DNA of 64,000 nt, from the NCBI GenBank assembly GCA_963930655.1, contig OZ005621.1:11085001-11149000 (forward strand). The letters run 5' to 3'. The notes below the pieces were generated by a model. That model saw nothing but the letters and a program-made list of their open reading frames with translations. It searched no databases and had not been told where the DNA came from. Position numbers and translations under genes: made by a program. Below, one piece after another: positions 45,040-58,900 of the stretch. The DNA is from Myrica gale (lineage: Eukaryota > Streptophyta > Magnoliopsida > Fagales > Myricaceae). Position 1 is the first letter of the stretch; each line of letters opens with the position of its first letter.

Positions 45040-45805
45040 AAAATCAACTATCTATTTAGTTGGCATTGCATATGCAAACTATTTATTTAATTCCCATAAA
45101 GGCCAATCATATATTGAATATTTGTCTACCTATGGAGGTACGGCTATTTCATGGAGATATGTCAAGTAAAAAATATTTACTACCTCTTCAAATGACTTGG
45201 AAATATTTAAAGTTACGAGACAATCGAAAATGTGTTTGGCTGAAATTAGTAATTCAATATATTTCATAAAAGTGTGGTCTTCCAATTATTAAGGTAGTTC
45301 AATAACATTGTATGAAGACAATGCTACTTGCATCACATAAACTAGAGTACGTTATGTTAAAGGTGATATAATCAACCATATTATGATAAAAAAAAGATAT
45401 AACCAACCATATTCACTTAAGACCTCCAGAAGAGTGATGAAATAAGTATCCAGCAAATACAATCAAGTGATTGACAAATTTATTTACGAAAGCATTACCA
45501 ACTTCAAGATTCAAAAAGATATTGCACAACATTGGAATGCAATGACTCAAGGATTCAAGAACGAAGAATTGATTGAACCTAAGGGGGACAATTACATAAA
45601 AATAAATTTTGGAAGAGCCAAAATATAAGAAAATCTTAAAGAAAAAATTTACAAAAGGAATTTTTTTAATGATGTTTTTGGGGCTAGGGGCATGACTACT
45701 CAAAAGTACACATAAATACTGTACTATTTTTCATTCGTCACTGATTCTTTTCCCACTGATTTTTCTTTGGCAAGATTTTTAACCACGCATATTTATCCAA
45801 GTGAG
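45040..45805 (+). pseudogene. Copia RNase H and 3' end remnant (second element)
   Basis: Scattered frames show a Copia RNase H: YGGTAISWR near 45135, a TLYEDNATCIT-like acidic box near 45308, then KGDIINHI. After it come the usual post-pol phrases, a LFTKALPTSRF-like tail near 45480 and IGMQ. A GGGGGACA purine tract (45584) precedes non-coding sequence that contains TTTTCCCACTGATTTTTCTT, a phrase common just upstream of 3' LTRs in this Copia group. It is heavily decayed. Its 5' part is missing, and its LTR does not resemble the one at 41119, so it is a different element. Confidence 0.6.
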
Positions 45806-46133
45806 TGTTAAAAATCTATTGATTCAATGTACTGTGGATGACCTTTGAGTTTTCTCACATCTTGATTGGTGCAAATACATCTTGATTTCAACAAGGCACC
45901 TTGGGTATAGAACATTCACGTACCTTGATCAACATTTATGTATTAGTGATTTGTATTTCTTCAATCTCATTCATAAACCTATATAAAGGGATCTTGAGAT
46001 GAGTTGTATAGATAACAAAATACAAAGAATATATCATAGTTCTTGAAGAACTATTTTCTCAATACCCTTTTATATTTTTCTCTTATTTTTACTGCTCATT
46101 TTTAGATAAAATAGTTTTTTACAAACTTCAACA
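45806..46133 (+). repeat. Probable 3' LTR of the second Copia remnant
   Basis: Starts TGTTAAAAATCTATTG and ends AACTTCAACA, with a TATA-like CCTATATAAAGGG near 45979. Its position directly after the RNase H and 3' non-coding traces supports an LTR of about 328 bp. The matching 5' LTR is absent. Confidence 0.5.
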
Positions 46134-46918
46134 ACTTGTTCCCAAATTGTAATAGAATCTACACTAAGTAATTTTCATAAAAAAAATTCCAACAATTTTT
46201 TTTGCTCATTAAAACATGGAACGATTCCAAGATTCATATTATTTGTTTCTCCTTAGTTTTGTAACAAAGTTTCATTTTTCTTTTGCATCTTTTTCCTTTC
46301 AGTTCTAGTGATTTATTTATTTAAGATTTGTAATTTTAATATTTCGTTTAATTTTTTGAGAGGTGGCAGCCACACGACCACGTGTAACTTAAAGTCTAAA
46401 ACTTGAAAACCAAATGACTTATTTTAGAAAATAAAAATTTCAGAAACCTATTTTATCTTGAGTCAAAATTTATTGACCTACTTTATAATTTCTTGTTAAA
46501 AGGTATGGGATAAGAAGAAAAAAAACCACAAACAAACGTAGTATGATTTTAATATGATTTTAGCAGTGACTGTGGATATGGTTCTCTTCCGCATTTCTTT
46601 GTAGATAAGTCTTTTTTTTTTCTAAGTTCTTCGTAGATGAGTCATCTGTCAAGGTATTATCTATAAAGGATTTATAGGCATCTGTTACGTATGTCAGGCT
46701 TCGATGGGAGGCGAGCAAATATTTTTATAGTAATGGCAGTAAGATAGACGAGTCAGGTATTCGTCAGACCGTTAATATCATCCTCGCCCAACAGCGTAAA
46801 CGTTCACGACTCTTCGTACAAACAGATGTTGTTCTCTTTCTCATCTCTGCTGTGCATAACGTAAGAAGCTCATAACTGATCAGTCGTATCTCTTCGGTGC
46901 GTCTCTCGAGTCTCAACC
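46134..46918 (+). promoter_or_regulatory. Promoter and leader region of ETFQO
   Basis: AT-rich sequence becomes more GC-balanced from about 46680. The leader before the ATG at 46919 is pyrimidine-rich (CGTATCTCTTCGGTGCGTCTC). An upstream ATG in another frame starts within the same transcript region and overlaps the CDS; it has no family resemblance. No definite TATA box was identified. Confidence 0.4.
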
Positions 46919-49900
46919 ATGCTCAGGCTTCTCTCAATCTCTTCCAAATCCAACTCTCTCAGAAAACCCAACTTAGTATCCTCCTATATATCCACCAACT
47001 TGCGGGCACATGTTTGCGATTCAACTTTTCCACCTCAATCCACTTTTCATTATTCTTCGGACCCACCTCGGTGTTCTCCAAACCATTCCAATTTCATTCA
47101 TCCAACCAAAACTCTAAATGGGTATTGTTTTTCTCAACGATTGGAGCGAAATTTGAGTTCCTTCAGGTATGTTGAGGTTTTCTCGTCTGGCTATTTGCTG
47201 AACTCTGCCGAGTTGGGGAGCTGTGAGAGAAATGGAGGTGGGTTTTTGAGGGGCCAAGCTCTTCTGGGTGGATTGAGGAGCTATAGTAATGAATCGGACC
47301 GGGAATCTATGGAATATGATGTTGTTATTGTTGGGGCTGGACCCGCGGGGTTATCAGCAGCGATACGGTTGAAGCAAATGTGCCAGGAAAAGGGTGTCGA
47401 TTTTTCCGTGTGTGTTGTTGAAAAAAGTGCTGAAGTAGGTATGTTGCTTATAGCTCACTTTGATGGACGTGGATAAAGACCGTTTCGTCGTTGAAAAAAG
47501 AGTGCTGGAATATATATTGTACCTTAGCTTTTAACCCGCGTTTAGGAAGCTTTTTAAGGACTACAAAGTTGATTTATGGGTTTGATGTTTTTTAGGCTTT
47601 GTGACCACCTAGTTTAGTTACTTGTTTGGAAATGGAATCTGTAGTTCAATGGGACATAGCATTTCAAAATAATTTGATTGAGTTTTAAATGCAAGTTCGA
47701 GTGAGTTCATTTTCTACGTTGTTCTTTCCTTCACTTAATTCTGGACACATGTTCTGAAGATGGTTTCGTGATTTGAAACATTGCTCTACTTTCTTCATCT
47801 TTGGACTTTTGAGATCTAATCCCATTGACAAATTAAAAAAAATAATAATTGGATTCATATGCTAACGGGACATCTACTAGGAAATCCTATTGTTACTTGC
47901 AATTTATATTGAGATGATTATATTTTATTCACATTAGCTACCCATATGTAAGGTGCTATCTTAGCCTTTCTCTGAACAGGATTGCTCCCACACCTGTACC
48001 CATTGATGGTACTAGTCAAACGGTCTGATCTCTCTAGGATTTCATGTACAAAAACATATATAACTCTAAGATATCAATGCTCTACGATTTACAAACTCCA
48101 GACATAAGTAATGATATGGGAGAGTGGCAAGAAATAAAGGTTAAAGTGATAAATGAATGCCTTTCTTGAAAACATTGAGTTAGAAGTAGTTGGGAGCCAT
48201 ATGAGATGGCAGAACACAACTGATATATTGAGCCAAAGTTGCTGCAGATCCGAGTGAGAGACAAAAATGGACACGGATACATGTAAGATACTGATTTTGC
48301 AAAGAATTGTTGATATAATTACTTAGGCTGTCAATGAGCTTTTGTCTTCTTGGTTGGTCTTGACATAGATAGATGATATGGAGTTTTTCGTAAATCAGAT
48401 ATGGTTATGTATTTGAGTTTGTCACTTCCCCCCCCCCCTCTTAAATGCTATATGTAATGTAGTATGAGAATAGAACTCATGCTTGATGCATAAATGAGTT
48501 TATTCAGAATTTCTTGTTTCTGAAGATTCTTCACTGTTTAGTGCTTTTGAGGCCCATGCCCTTTACAGATCCTTTCTCATGGTTTTCTTCATTCCCATTT
48601 TACACTAGGTGCGCACATCATTTCTGGGAATGTTTTTGAACCCCGGGCACTGGACGAACTCCTCCCACAGTGGAAACAGGAAGAGGTGCCTCTTTTTACT
48701 TTTTCTTTTTACTTTTTGACTTGGTTTTGCTGTACTCTATGATGATAACTGTATTAGTTGTTTGGAACTAAAGTTATGCTTGTCAAAATTACTCAGTTTA
48801 CTCTAGGGGGATGAAATCAATCCTCCTTATTGCTACTGTTGCTCTTGTACATACATGAGATTAGATATACCATCCCTTGGTGTAGTTAAATAAACAGCCT
48901 TTTCTTGTGGAAAGTTATAAGAAACCAAAATGGACTTTCATGTAGTGGTGGCCTTGTGGTGCTTCTCCTATGAAAGAACATCTAGGTTTCACCTATCATG
49001 GGCTTATTTTTGGGGTTGGCATTTTTATGCCACCATTTGGAATGAGAAATATAGAACGAACAAAGAAAAGAAGATTAAGGGAAAAAAATCAAATCGCTTC
49101 TTCATACTCTCAATCGCATTTCAGATATCAACATCAAGATCTTCACTGTCGATCTATATATCCTCAGAAAAATAAACAATTTTGATATAATAGAATTAGT
49201 TGTAGTTGTCTATATTTTCGAAGAAATTACAGTCACATGACTTGATTATGTGTTAGCTCTTTTTTATGTAGTTCAGAGTTACATATTATGTTAATATAAT
49301 TAAGCATGAACTGAAAGGATTTGTTAACATAAAATTTATCTCTTCTTTAGGGATTCTAATCCTTTTTCGGTACAATTTACGTGCAGGCACCCATCAGCGT
49401 CCCTGTTTCTTCCGATAAGTTTTGGTTTCTTACAAAGAATCATGCAATTTCACTTCCCTCTCCTTTTCATAACAAAGGAAATTATGTTATAAGGTATGTA
49501 ATGCGCTTTTATAATGCATGAACAATTTATTTAGAAAGTGTGTACAATTGGAGGACTGTATTCTTTTTGGCTCTTGAATTTTTTTTTATTAACATCTGAA
49601 AAATTCAGTTTTCATGCCTTTGTTGCGACTCATGTTCCTTGCATCCTTTGTATGTTTCATGTTGGAATCCTTCTTTTCACAGTTGCTGATTTTAATATTA
49701 TTGAACAACTTCCTTTTGGCCCTCTGATGTAGTTTGAGCCAGTTAGTACGATGGATGGGGATGAAAGCTGAAGAGCTGGGGGTAGAAATATATCCTGGCT
49801 TTGCTGTTAGTGAGGTACTCCTGTTATTGGTCTCTTGTTACCATTCAACATGCTATTCAGCAATTGCAATATAAACTATGTACTTGGTCAGATATTATAT

Positions 49901-52900
49901 GATGCACATGACAAGGTTACTGGCGTTGCAACTAATGATATGGGAGTTTCCAAAGATGGTTCAAAGAAGGAAAATTTCCAGCGTGGTGTGGAATTAAAAG
50001 GCATCTCTCTCTCTCTCTCTCACAGACACACACACACGCACATAGTCATTAGTCACACACCCACACACACATAAACAAACCACATGCTATAAGATCTATA
50101 ATGTCGAAAAGCCTCCATTCTCTGCATATATTGCACTTGTGCTGCCGCTAAATGTTGGTTTTGCCATTTCTTAAAGTCGTCAAATAACTGAAATACTGTT
50201 TGGTATCCTCTGTGCGTGTTTGAGCCTTGATAGCTGCCATGATATCCTAAAACTACTAAAAGATAGGACTCTATCTAAGTCATCCCTCCCAGGACCCTAT
50301 TTATGTGGGACCAGCATTGGGTGATGACATCTAGGCATGTTATGGCTTTTTTATTGACCAAGTTTTCGAGGCTTTCTTGGTGATGTTCGGCAGGCAACTA
50401 TGGTTTCAACTCCAATAAAATACTGAATTTGGTATGCAGTTGGAACAATAACTGAGAGAGCTTATGTACATAATTAACCACTACGTAGAATGTTAAATGC
50501 TATAGGTAGCCTTCTACAACTTGTGCAAATTTTCAGATGGATCACTATCTCTTCTCTATCTCTCTCTACTTAGAGAATGATAGGGGAAAATACATCCTCT
50601 CCCCGGCGGCCCTGGTAGATAGGTCAAATATCAAACCACCATAAAGTTGAGTTTGGAATTTGGACTCCTCATTGCTGGGTTAAAGGTTTTAAGTCAATAC
50701 GTCAAGTCAATAAAAAATCATGTTGTGTGACATCGTAAATTTATTGTAGATGGTCACCCACCCTAAACAAACAGTCTGACAGTCTTTTATTGTTTTTATT
50801 GCATTTTATTTTATTTTTCCATGAATAAGTGCTACAATGGGGAAAGGTGCAAACAGCATTCATCGACATGGCATTTTCTGATTGGCTAGGAGGTACTTTG
50901 TAGCTTAGGCTGCTTTTACTATGTCACGACAATGAGAGGTTGTGTTAAACTTTGGAGATTTTTACAGCCTACCTCATAGCCAAAACATCATTTTTCCTAG
51001 ATGATAATGTGAATCATGTTTAGATGTACAAATGTCTTAATTCCATCGGTAAGTTGTTTGACATGACCAAACATGTTAGAACATCAAAACTTCAGGTCCC
51101 CAAAGTTTTTTCTTCATTAGTTTGATCCTGCATGATAGAAAATACAAGGGAAAAGGCAAGTGGAAAGTTGTAGTCACCGGATTGATTTTTTTCAATGGTA
51201 TGGTACCATTGAATTTTTGGATTCCGGTTCCTAGGGTATTTGGTAAAACAGATTTCAGTTACTATTTTCTCAATGATTGGGACTTTGTGTGATTGTTGAC
51301 TTCTTTTCCATGCCCTTCCTCATACGCTCTGTCTCAGGGCGTTCTATGTACAAATATACATCCATACGACGAACAGGTGGTCACAGGAAAACCCTTTCAT
51401 ACTTTTCTGCCGATTGAAGGAATATTATTTCATGTACCCCTGTGATCATTTTCTGCAGTTCTGCTTGCAGTTAAGTTTGTTGGTGCAGAGCTATTCTACA
51501 GGCTCTTGTCTTCTTGCCGTCAAGTTTGTTGGCCAAGAGCCTGTAAACCAACAGATATTTGTAGACCTAGCATCAAAGTGACTAATTGGTAGAATTTCTT
51601 TAGGGTACAGAAGCAGTGGTTAATTGGATGTTGGGAAGTTTAGATACGGTGATGTTTGTAAACCAAAATTGGTTTATAGGAGTTGGTGAAAAAGTGAAGA
51701 GAGATGATTTGAATGATTTTTTTATATTTTGATGATTTGATGTGGGAGAGAGAGATTATTTTATAGTTATTTTATTAGACCAAAATTATGAAATGGCCAA
51801 AATTGTGAGACACAAACACCACAGTTTCATGACTTTGAAGTTTTCTTCTTTCCACGAACATTTTTATAGTTTCTTCCTTCAAGTTTCATCCTTGGTTAGA
51901 GGCATGATTTTTCCCTTTGTGTACTTTTCGATTGCCCTTCATTTCACATAAAGAAAAGATTTTTCCACCTGCCTCACAAAGTATCTACAAACTGAGTTAA
52001 AAGAGAATTCCATAGATGCATAGAAATGGATATATTAATAGGCATGTGCATACAAATAGTGTTGTGCATGTTATCTATTTTGTTGAGAATGAAGAGTTAC
52101 CAATTTTTATATGTTGGCACACACTGATATAAAATTGTGAAAGCAATATACAGGGCGCATAATGCTTCTAGCTGAGGGATGTCGGGGATCATTATCAGAG
52201 GTTTGCAGAATACTTTTTTGGCTGCAATAGATATATAATAGGCTCTAGATTTCCGACCTTTGCTTCAATAGTATAATTGTGATATCAGGACCTCTTTGTT
52301 TCACATGACAGAAAATAATTAAAAAATACAATTTGAGAGAGAAAGGGCATGCTCAACATCAGACTTATGCTTTGGGAATTAAAGAGGTAAATTGTTCTAA
52401 ATACCATTGCAGTTATAGTGGGTCTTAGGCTTCTCATTTGATATCTATTCAGTAAGGGATGAATCGCCTATGCTTCTTCATTCGTAGTGGTTTCAATGAA
52501 TCTCATAGTGATAGCTAATGTGTATTGATATTTTTATAATATTGCAATGGTCTTGATCTTTTTTTTCTTATGCTTAGGTGTAGCCTCCTTTTTACTTTTC
52601 TCACTTGAGTGCCTTTTTCACCTTTTCTCTCGCTATCTGTCTGGAGGGATTTTCTTTTGCAATTTTATTTTTCATGCTAATATGCACATCATTTATTCTT
52701 AAAGAATGACTAGGCCCTTGAGTAGAACGGTAAACAACTAAACACTATTGTAAAATCCAGTGTTTTTCTTTTTAAGCATTTTCTTACACGGTTCTGCATG
52801 TAAGTTGTCTCATGGTGATTATAACGTGATGGTTTGATGAAACCTCAACAATCCATTAATTCATTTGGGGTCTTGGAAGAGAAGAATTTTTCTTAGTTTT

Positions 52901-55900
52901 CTTGCTGTTAATGCTTACAAGAAAGACTGTGTAGCACGTTCCCAAGTTTAAAACCTGTGTTGTTCCCAGGTCTGGGAAATTGAGGAGGGAAAACACAGCC
53001 CTGGTACTGTGCTTCACACTTTAGGTTGGCCCTTGGATCAAAAGACATATGGAGGATCATTTCTGTATCACCTTAAGGATAGACAGGTAACAAAGGTTCT
53101 TTTTTGCTGAATTCTCTACATCTAATAGTGATCCAAACTATATGAAATTCTTACTTATCATTCTCCTCTTTGCATGTGGCTATAGTATCAAAGAAATTAT
53201 TGTATGTTATTGTGGCTCACTGGCTAGTTTTCTGGATTGGGATCTTTCACCCACCTTTAATATATAAAATGTGAGGGGGATGACTAAAACATTTTCATAA
53301 TTATGGTTAGGGGGAGATTGGGTTGTAGGGGGAGGGGGAATGGGTTGGTGAGAGAGATGTCAAATGTAGCTCCTCGTAGATTTTTTTTATTTTCAACATT
53401 CTTCTAGGGTAGTGTGTAATATCCTTTATCTGATACTCATATCTTATGTCAATATACAAGGACCTTTTTCTTTGCCTTTAAGGTCACATCAAGTTGAATA
53501 CCATTAAGAAATTTGTTCCGTTGCAACCAGAAAAAATTTCTAGGTCAAAAAAGTTGAAATTATTCTCACACCACTCGTTCTATTTCCCGGAAAAATAACT
53601 CTGCTCTCTCCCCCAAGGTACCAGTCCCCCTTTTTTTACTGTTCTCCCATGATGTTTTCTCTTTCAAGCCTCCGTCACTATGATCTGCCACCATTTTGCT
53701 AGTTTTTCAACGGAAATGATTTTGTGATCCCCAAAGGTACCATTCCTCAATTCCACCAATTGAGTTGTTTTGACAAGTTTTAATGCATATCATTCGCTTT
53801 TTTTTTTTCCATTACACGATTCTGGATCTGGGTTGCCCACTAATTCTTGTTTTTCATGCCTGCTTATACAGATTGCTATTGGCCTTGTTGTTGCTTTGAA
53901 TTACCACAACCCTTTTTTGAACCCTTACGAGGAATTCCAGGTAAACTTGTATGTTTCTTCTGGTAAATAGCGGTAGTGATACTTAGAATGTTCTTCCTTC
54001 ATGCATTATGGGGTGTATTGGGAAGGGAGAGATGCTCTCAATTTTGGAGGGTGCAAGGTTTGTGTGTAGAATATGAAGCTCCTGTTCCTTTATCCCTAAA
54101 TACGAATAGTTGGTCTGGGTTAATAATGTCTCTTTCTGAAATTTCTTGGACTTCATATATCTTTTAAATTTTAGATGCTAGATTTTCTCTCAGTGTATCC
54201 CTCGTGTACCTCCCATGTACTACGGCTGGGCTCCATTTTTCCACCTTTATTCAACGTAACTCACCTATATAGGAGACAAAAAAAAACAAAAACAAAAAAC
54301 AAAACAAAGAAAAATATCTGTTTTGCAAAAACTATGGATCAAATCTCACATTATCTTTCCATGAATGCAATTAAAAATTTATGATAATAAGAGAAATAGT
54401 TTCTGTTTTCGTGGAAGACATTTTCCCTTATGAGGGTTAAGTTAGGGGGTACAGAAACATTGCGGCCCATAATACCTCCTGGAAAGCTGCTGTAGCTTCA
54501 TGCTTTGGGCACTTCTCCATGTCACACTAAGTGTGTACTCGAGCAGTTCCGGTATTTTTTTCTTTTTTATTTAACAATTTCCTTGAAAGGAACATGTCTG
54601 TAATATAGCTGATGCTACTATACGTGAAAAGGATATCTCACAGAATTCATATCTTCAGATTTCATGTGGAAATAGCCAATATGCTTGTTAATAAAATATT
54701 TAATGCTCTGCACTGCCCTGCATTATTTGCTGAAGAAACACTGAAAAATTCTTTGGCGGATTTGATCTTATTCTATATATAAGATACGAAGTGTATATAC
54801 GTGGACAATATTTTGCAAAATAAATTAAGTAAATATATTCATATGCGCATGAGCTGTTGGCATCACGTCAATCCTCAGAAATGTAATCTTTTTCTGTGTG
54901 GGCAGTATTTGGTTGGAGATGCCATGAACTTTAGCGTGCTGTGAGAGGCATTATTTGAAAATTTAATATAAAAGTAGGGAGGAGTTGGGGAATCTGTCTC
55001 ATGTCAACAGACTTTCCAATATATGTTGGCATGAAGTTTTTTTAAATATCTCCCCTGTTCTCTTATATAATGCAATGTTATCTTAACCTTATGACAAAAA
55101 AATTAGATCATTTTATAAACTGAATTTTGTTAATGACGAGCTAGTAGCCTCATATAAAGGCTTGGTGTTAATGCTTGTTTTCAGCATTAAAATGATATGA
55201 GAGGCCTGCAATGAACATGAGCCAATAGCAGTGGGTGCGAATCCAGAGTGGAGGGAGTGGGTCTGGAATCCCTGATGTAATTTAACAAAGAAAAGGAGGG
55301 CAAATGTTGATTGCCTTTTCTAGATAAGAGTTTAGGTGGGGAAGATTCTGTAACATACTTTTGCTATTGCTAAGTTGCGTCATCTGTTTTGTTGTTAATG
55401 TTATCCAAGAATGCGTTCTGATGTCTATCTATGCTCTGGTTTGTTGTGGTAAACATTACAAGAATGTATTTTCATTTCAATCTCAGTTCCAAGTGATCTA
55501 GCTGGGGATGCAACTACTTCGTATCTTACTCAGGTTCTGTCATTGGTTTTTTGGCTGCTAGAAACTTAAACATCATCCTGCCATCAAACCAGTTTTGGAA
55601 GGTGGGAGTGTTCTCCAGTATGGTGCTCGTACTTTAAATGAAGGCGGTTATCAGGTATGTCAGTAATTCCTGTATCTCCACTTTCTATATATGGGAAACA
55701 AATACCTAATAGCAGAAGCATAGAAAATCATCTTCCCAAATATCCTGCATCTGCCCTCCACTGTGGTCTTGTGGTCTTGTGGATAAGGTTCAGGTTCTTA
55801 TATCATTAGTTACATTACCAATGTATTAATATTTGACTCGCTAGGTGAATCTTGCAAGACCTGAGGACAGACTGTCCAGATATTAAGTGGCTATAGATAT

Positions 55901-58900
55901 TAAATCGAATTCTATAGCCTGTACACTGAATGAGTTGCAACGAGAGGGAGAGAAGTTTGTTTTTCAGTCTTTATTCGTAAACCAACAGTTAGTAATTAGT
56001 GACAGTTACCATTCTTTGTTGGTTATCACGTGTTATTCAAATATGAATATGATGCTAGTTAAATTTCAGTCTATTCCGTATCCAGTTTTCCCTGGAGGAG
56101 CAATAATTGGATGTTCGGCTGGCTTCTTAAATGTACCGAAGATAAAGGGCACACACACGGCAATGAAATCAGGTGCCGCTTACAATTATCTTTTTGAATT
56201 GCTAGCCTTTAATCTTAGTGCTGCTTGAATATGTCTATTTGAAGACAAGTCAAATTGCTACATTTGGAGTTGCAACAATTAGATATAATTAGTTTAGAAT
56301 GCTTGAGTATTTATGAGTTGTCTTGGGATCTGGGACTGATACAAATGGTGAATTCAATCACTGAAACAGTAGTTATCATTCTTCTTTACGTATGGGCCTT
56401 GGTGATTTTATTTTTTTGTATGGAATGGATGGTAAAATGATCAGTATTCAAACCTAAGATCACCTACTTGATTACTCTCATAAAGTGGGAATTCTCCTAA
56501 AAGCTGAAATTGATAGGACATGATGAATTGAATTATCGAGTCTTCATTCTAATAGTTTATATTAAAATAAATGGCTAATCCTCCATTGTAGATTTGTAAT
56601 ATCATTGTTTGTTTTTCACTTCAGCTTTATGCAAGCAAGGGAGCCTTGTATCTTTGTATTTGTAAAGGAGAGTGTTTTCCTGTGGTTCCTGATTATTTTA
56701 GAAGAAATGGAGAGAGGGAAAAAGAAAAAGAATGAACAGAAATTAATGATCTTTTGATCAAGTGGCATCTCTTCCCCATAAACAAGGGTGAAGTGTTAGC
56801 TTATACGTCCAGCCCTATCAGGAAAGGGAGGGACTGGAAACCATTCACTGGAAGTCAAAGATACATTGCATGTTGACCTACTGTGTTAGAATATTTAGTA
56901 TATTGACTATCAATCAAGTAGATTGATGGCCCGTGTTAATTTACTACTTATCCTAAAAGTTTAAGTTGATAGGAAAATATATATTTTACTATTTGAATTA
57001 TATTCTCTAACACTCTCCCGCACATGTGGACCAGACTCCTTTAATTGGGAGGTCCAATACTTGCAATATTTAATTGAAATTGTGGTGAAGTGTGGAGTCA
57101 GGTCTCGAACTCAGGACCTTAGCTTTGATACCATGTGAATTTACCATTATCCCAAAGGCTTAAGTTGATAGGAATATAGAGATTTTATTATTTGAATTAT
57201 ATTCTCTAACAATCATCAATCAAGGAGATTGATGACTCTCAATGAAGGAGCCTTGATTGAGTCATTTGGTTAAGTCACAAATTAGGAGCCCTAATTTGTG
57301 GAGATTTGTCTCCTCCATTCTTTTATAAATACACCGTCCCTAACCTCTTGTAAACACACACTCTAATACCATGTTGAAATAAACAGAAAAGAGATTTCAC
57401 GATAGCTAGAGATAGTGAAGTGAGAACAAAACGGTTTAAGGTGTCTTGTGACCTACATCTACCACCAAGAAAGCCTGAGATTCTCTTATTCAAAATGATT
57501 CTGAGTGTGTGTTTATAAGAGGTATGAGAGAGTGTATTTATACAAGAATGGAAGAGAAATCTCCTCAAATCAAGGGTGTGTTTGCAAAACCTGATTTTTG
57601 GAAAAAAGTGAAATTTTTAGCAAAACCAAATATAAACGTAAATTGCCATCAATTCCCCCCCCCCCCCCAAACATTTAGGTTAGTTGAATCCTTTGTCCCT
57701 ATTAATTATATATACAATGACGACTTTACCCCCAATTTTAAAAATACAATTAATTTCTCTTTCCACCTTTTTCACTAACCCCAACTATTATATAACACCC
57801 TAATCATTGGTCTAAAAAGTCTACGACTACCTACCATAATATTTTACACTACTTTCTCACAAAACCAATAAAACTCTAATCTCCTCAATTTTCACGACAT
57901 TCCTTAAATTTTTCAGATTTTTAAGGCTTGCAAAAACACCCTAGGGGCCCTAATTTGTGGCTTAATCAAAAGACTCAATTAAGGCTCCTTGATTGAGGGC
58001 CACAATCTCCTTGATTGATGATCAATATACCAAATATTCTAACATACTGAGATGGAAGCATATAGCAATTCGAGGATTTTTTTTTTTATTTTTAACTTTG
58101 TATGCATTGGTCAAATGAATCTTCCGTGTGGCCAGAACGGAGTTCTAGGTCGAGGAAATTATCAACTATTTGTCAACTAGCCTGATAACTAGTTGTACCA
58201 TGTCGTGAAACTTGAACTTTATCATTCTTTGATGTAAGATTTCCTCTTGTTTCTTTCTTTTGTTATCATAGATGTAGTACATTAGATTATCATATTTAAA
58301 ATTTATGTTTTTATTTTTTTAAAAAAAAAATTTGGGGGCATGTTATTTTTCCTTGGAAATGTGTATATTGGGGAGTTCAACATTATTTGAGTCTTCTAAT
58401 GGGTTCATAAGATAACATACTGGGACACCACAAAACCTAAAATTTCAAGCCAGTAGGTTTTTGGGTCTAACTATGCTATACTAACTACCACGCTTATGAC
58501 CTCTTTCCAATGTGGAGACTTCATCCTTTATATTCACGTGTGCGTATTCAATGCTCTTTACTTGTGAGTCTATCACCACATTGCTCTGTTCCCTTTTACC
58601 TTGGCATATTCAGTCATCTCCCTTCAAGGGTTATTTTCAAGATCATCGTGTGCCGTGTATTATAGAACACACTTTTCCTCCAATGGAAGTGTCCGATCAT
58701 ACATGCTCTGTTTTCTTAGGGATTTCGTGTAGGATACACCTTGTACACCGTCCCACACAACTTTCTCCCTCTCTTGAACGGATGTCTGTTTCTTGATCTT
58801 ACAAGCCCTTTACTTGGAACCTTGTGTGCAATACCACACAACCTTTTTTCCTGATCTTACAAACTCTATGCTAGGATCACTCCATTGGATCCAATATTAC

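Noticed and set aside
46897-47175. Open frame overlapping ETFQO exon 1 in another frame
   Set aside because: It overlaps a strongly supported coding exon and has no family resemblance.
57654-57668. Run of 14 C residues as a G-quadruplex-type signal
   Set aside because: It is a simple homopolymer in intron 11, likely slippage-prone, with no further structure.
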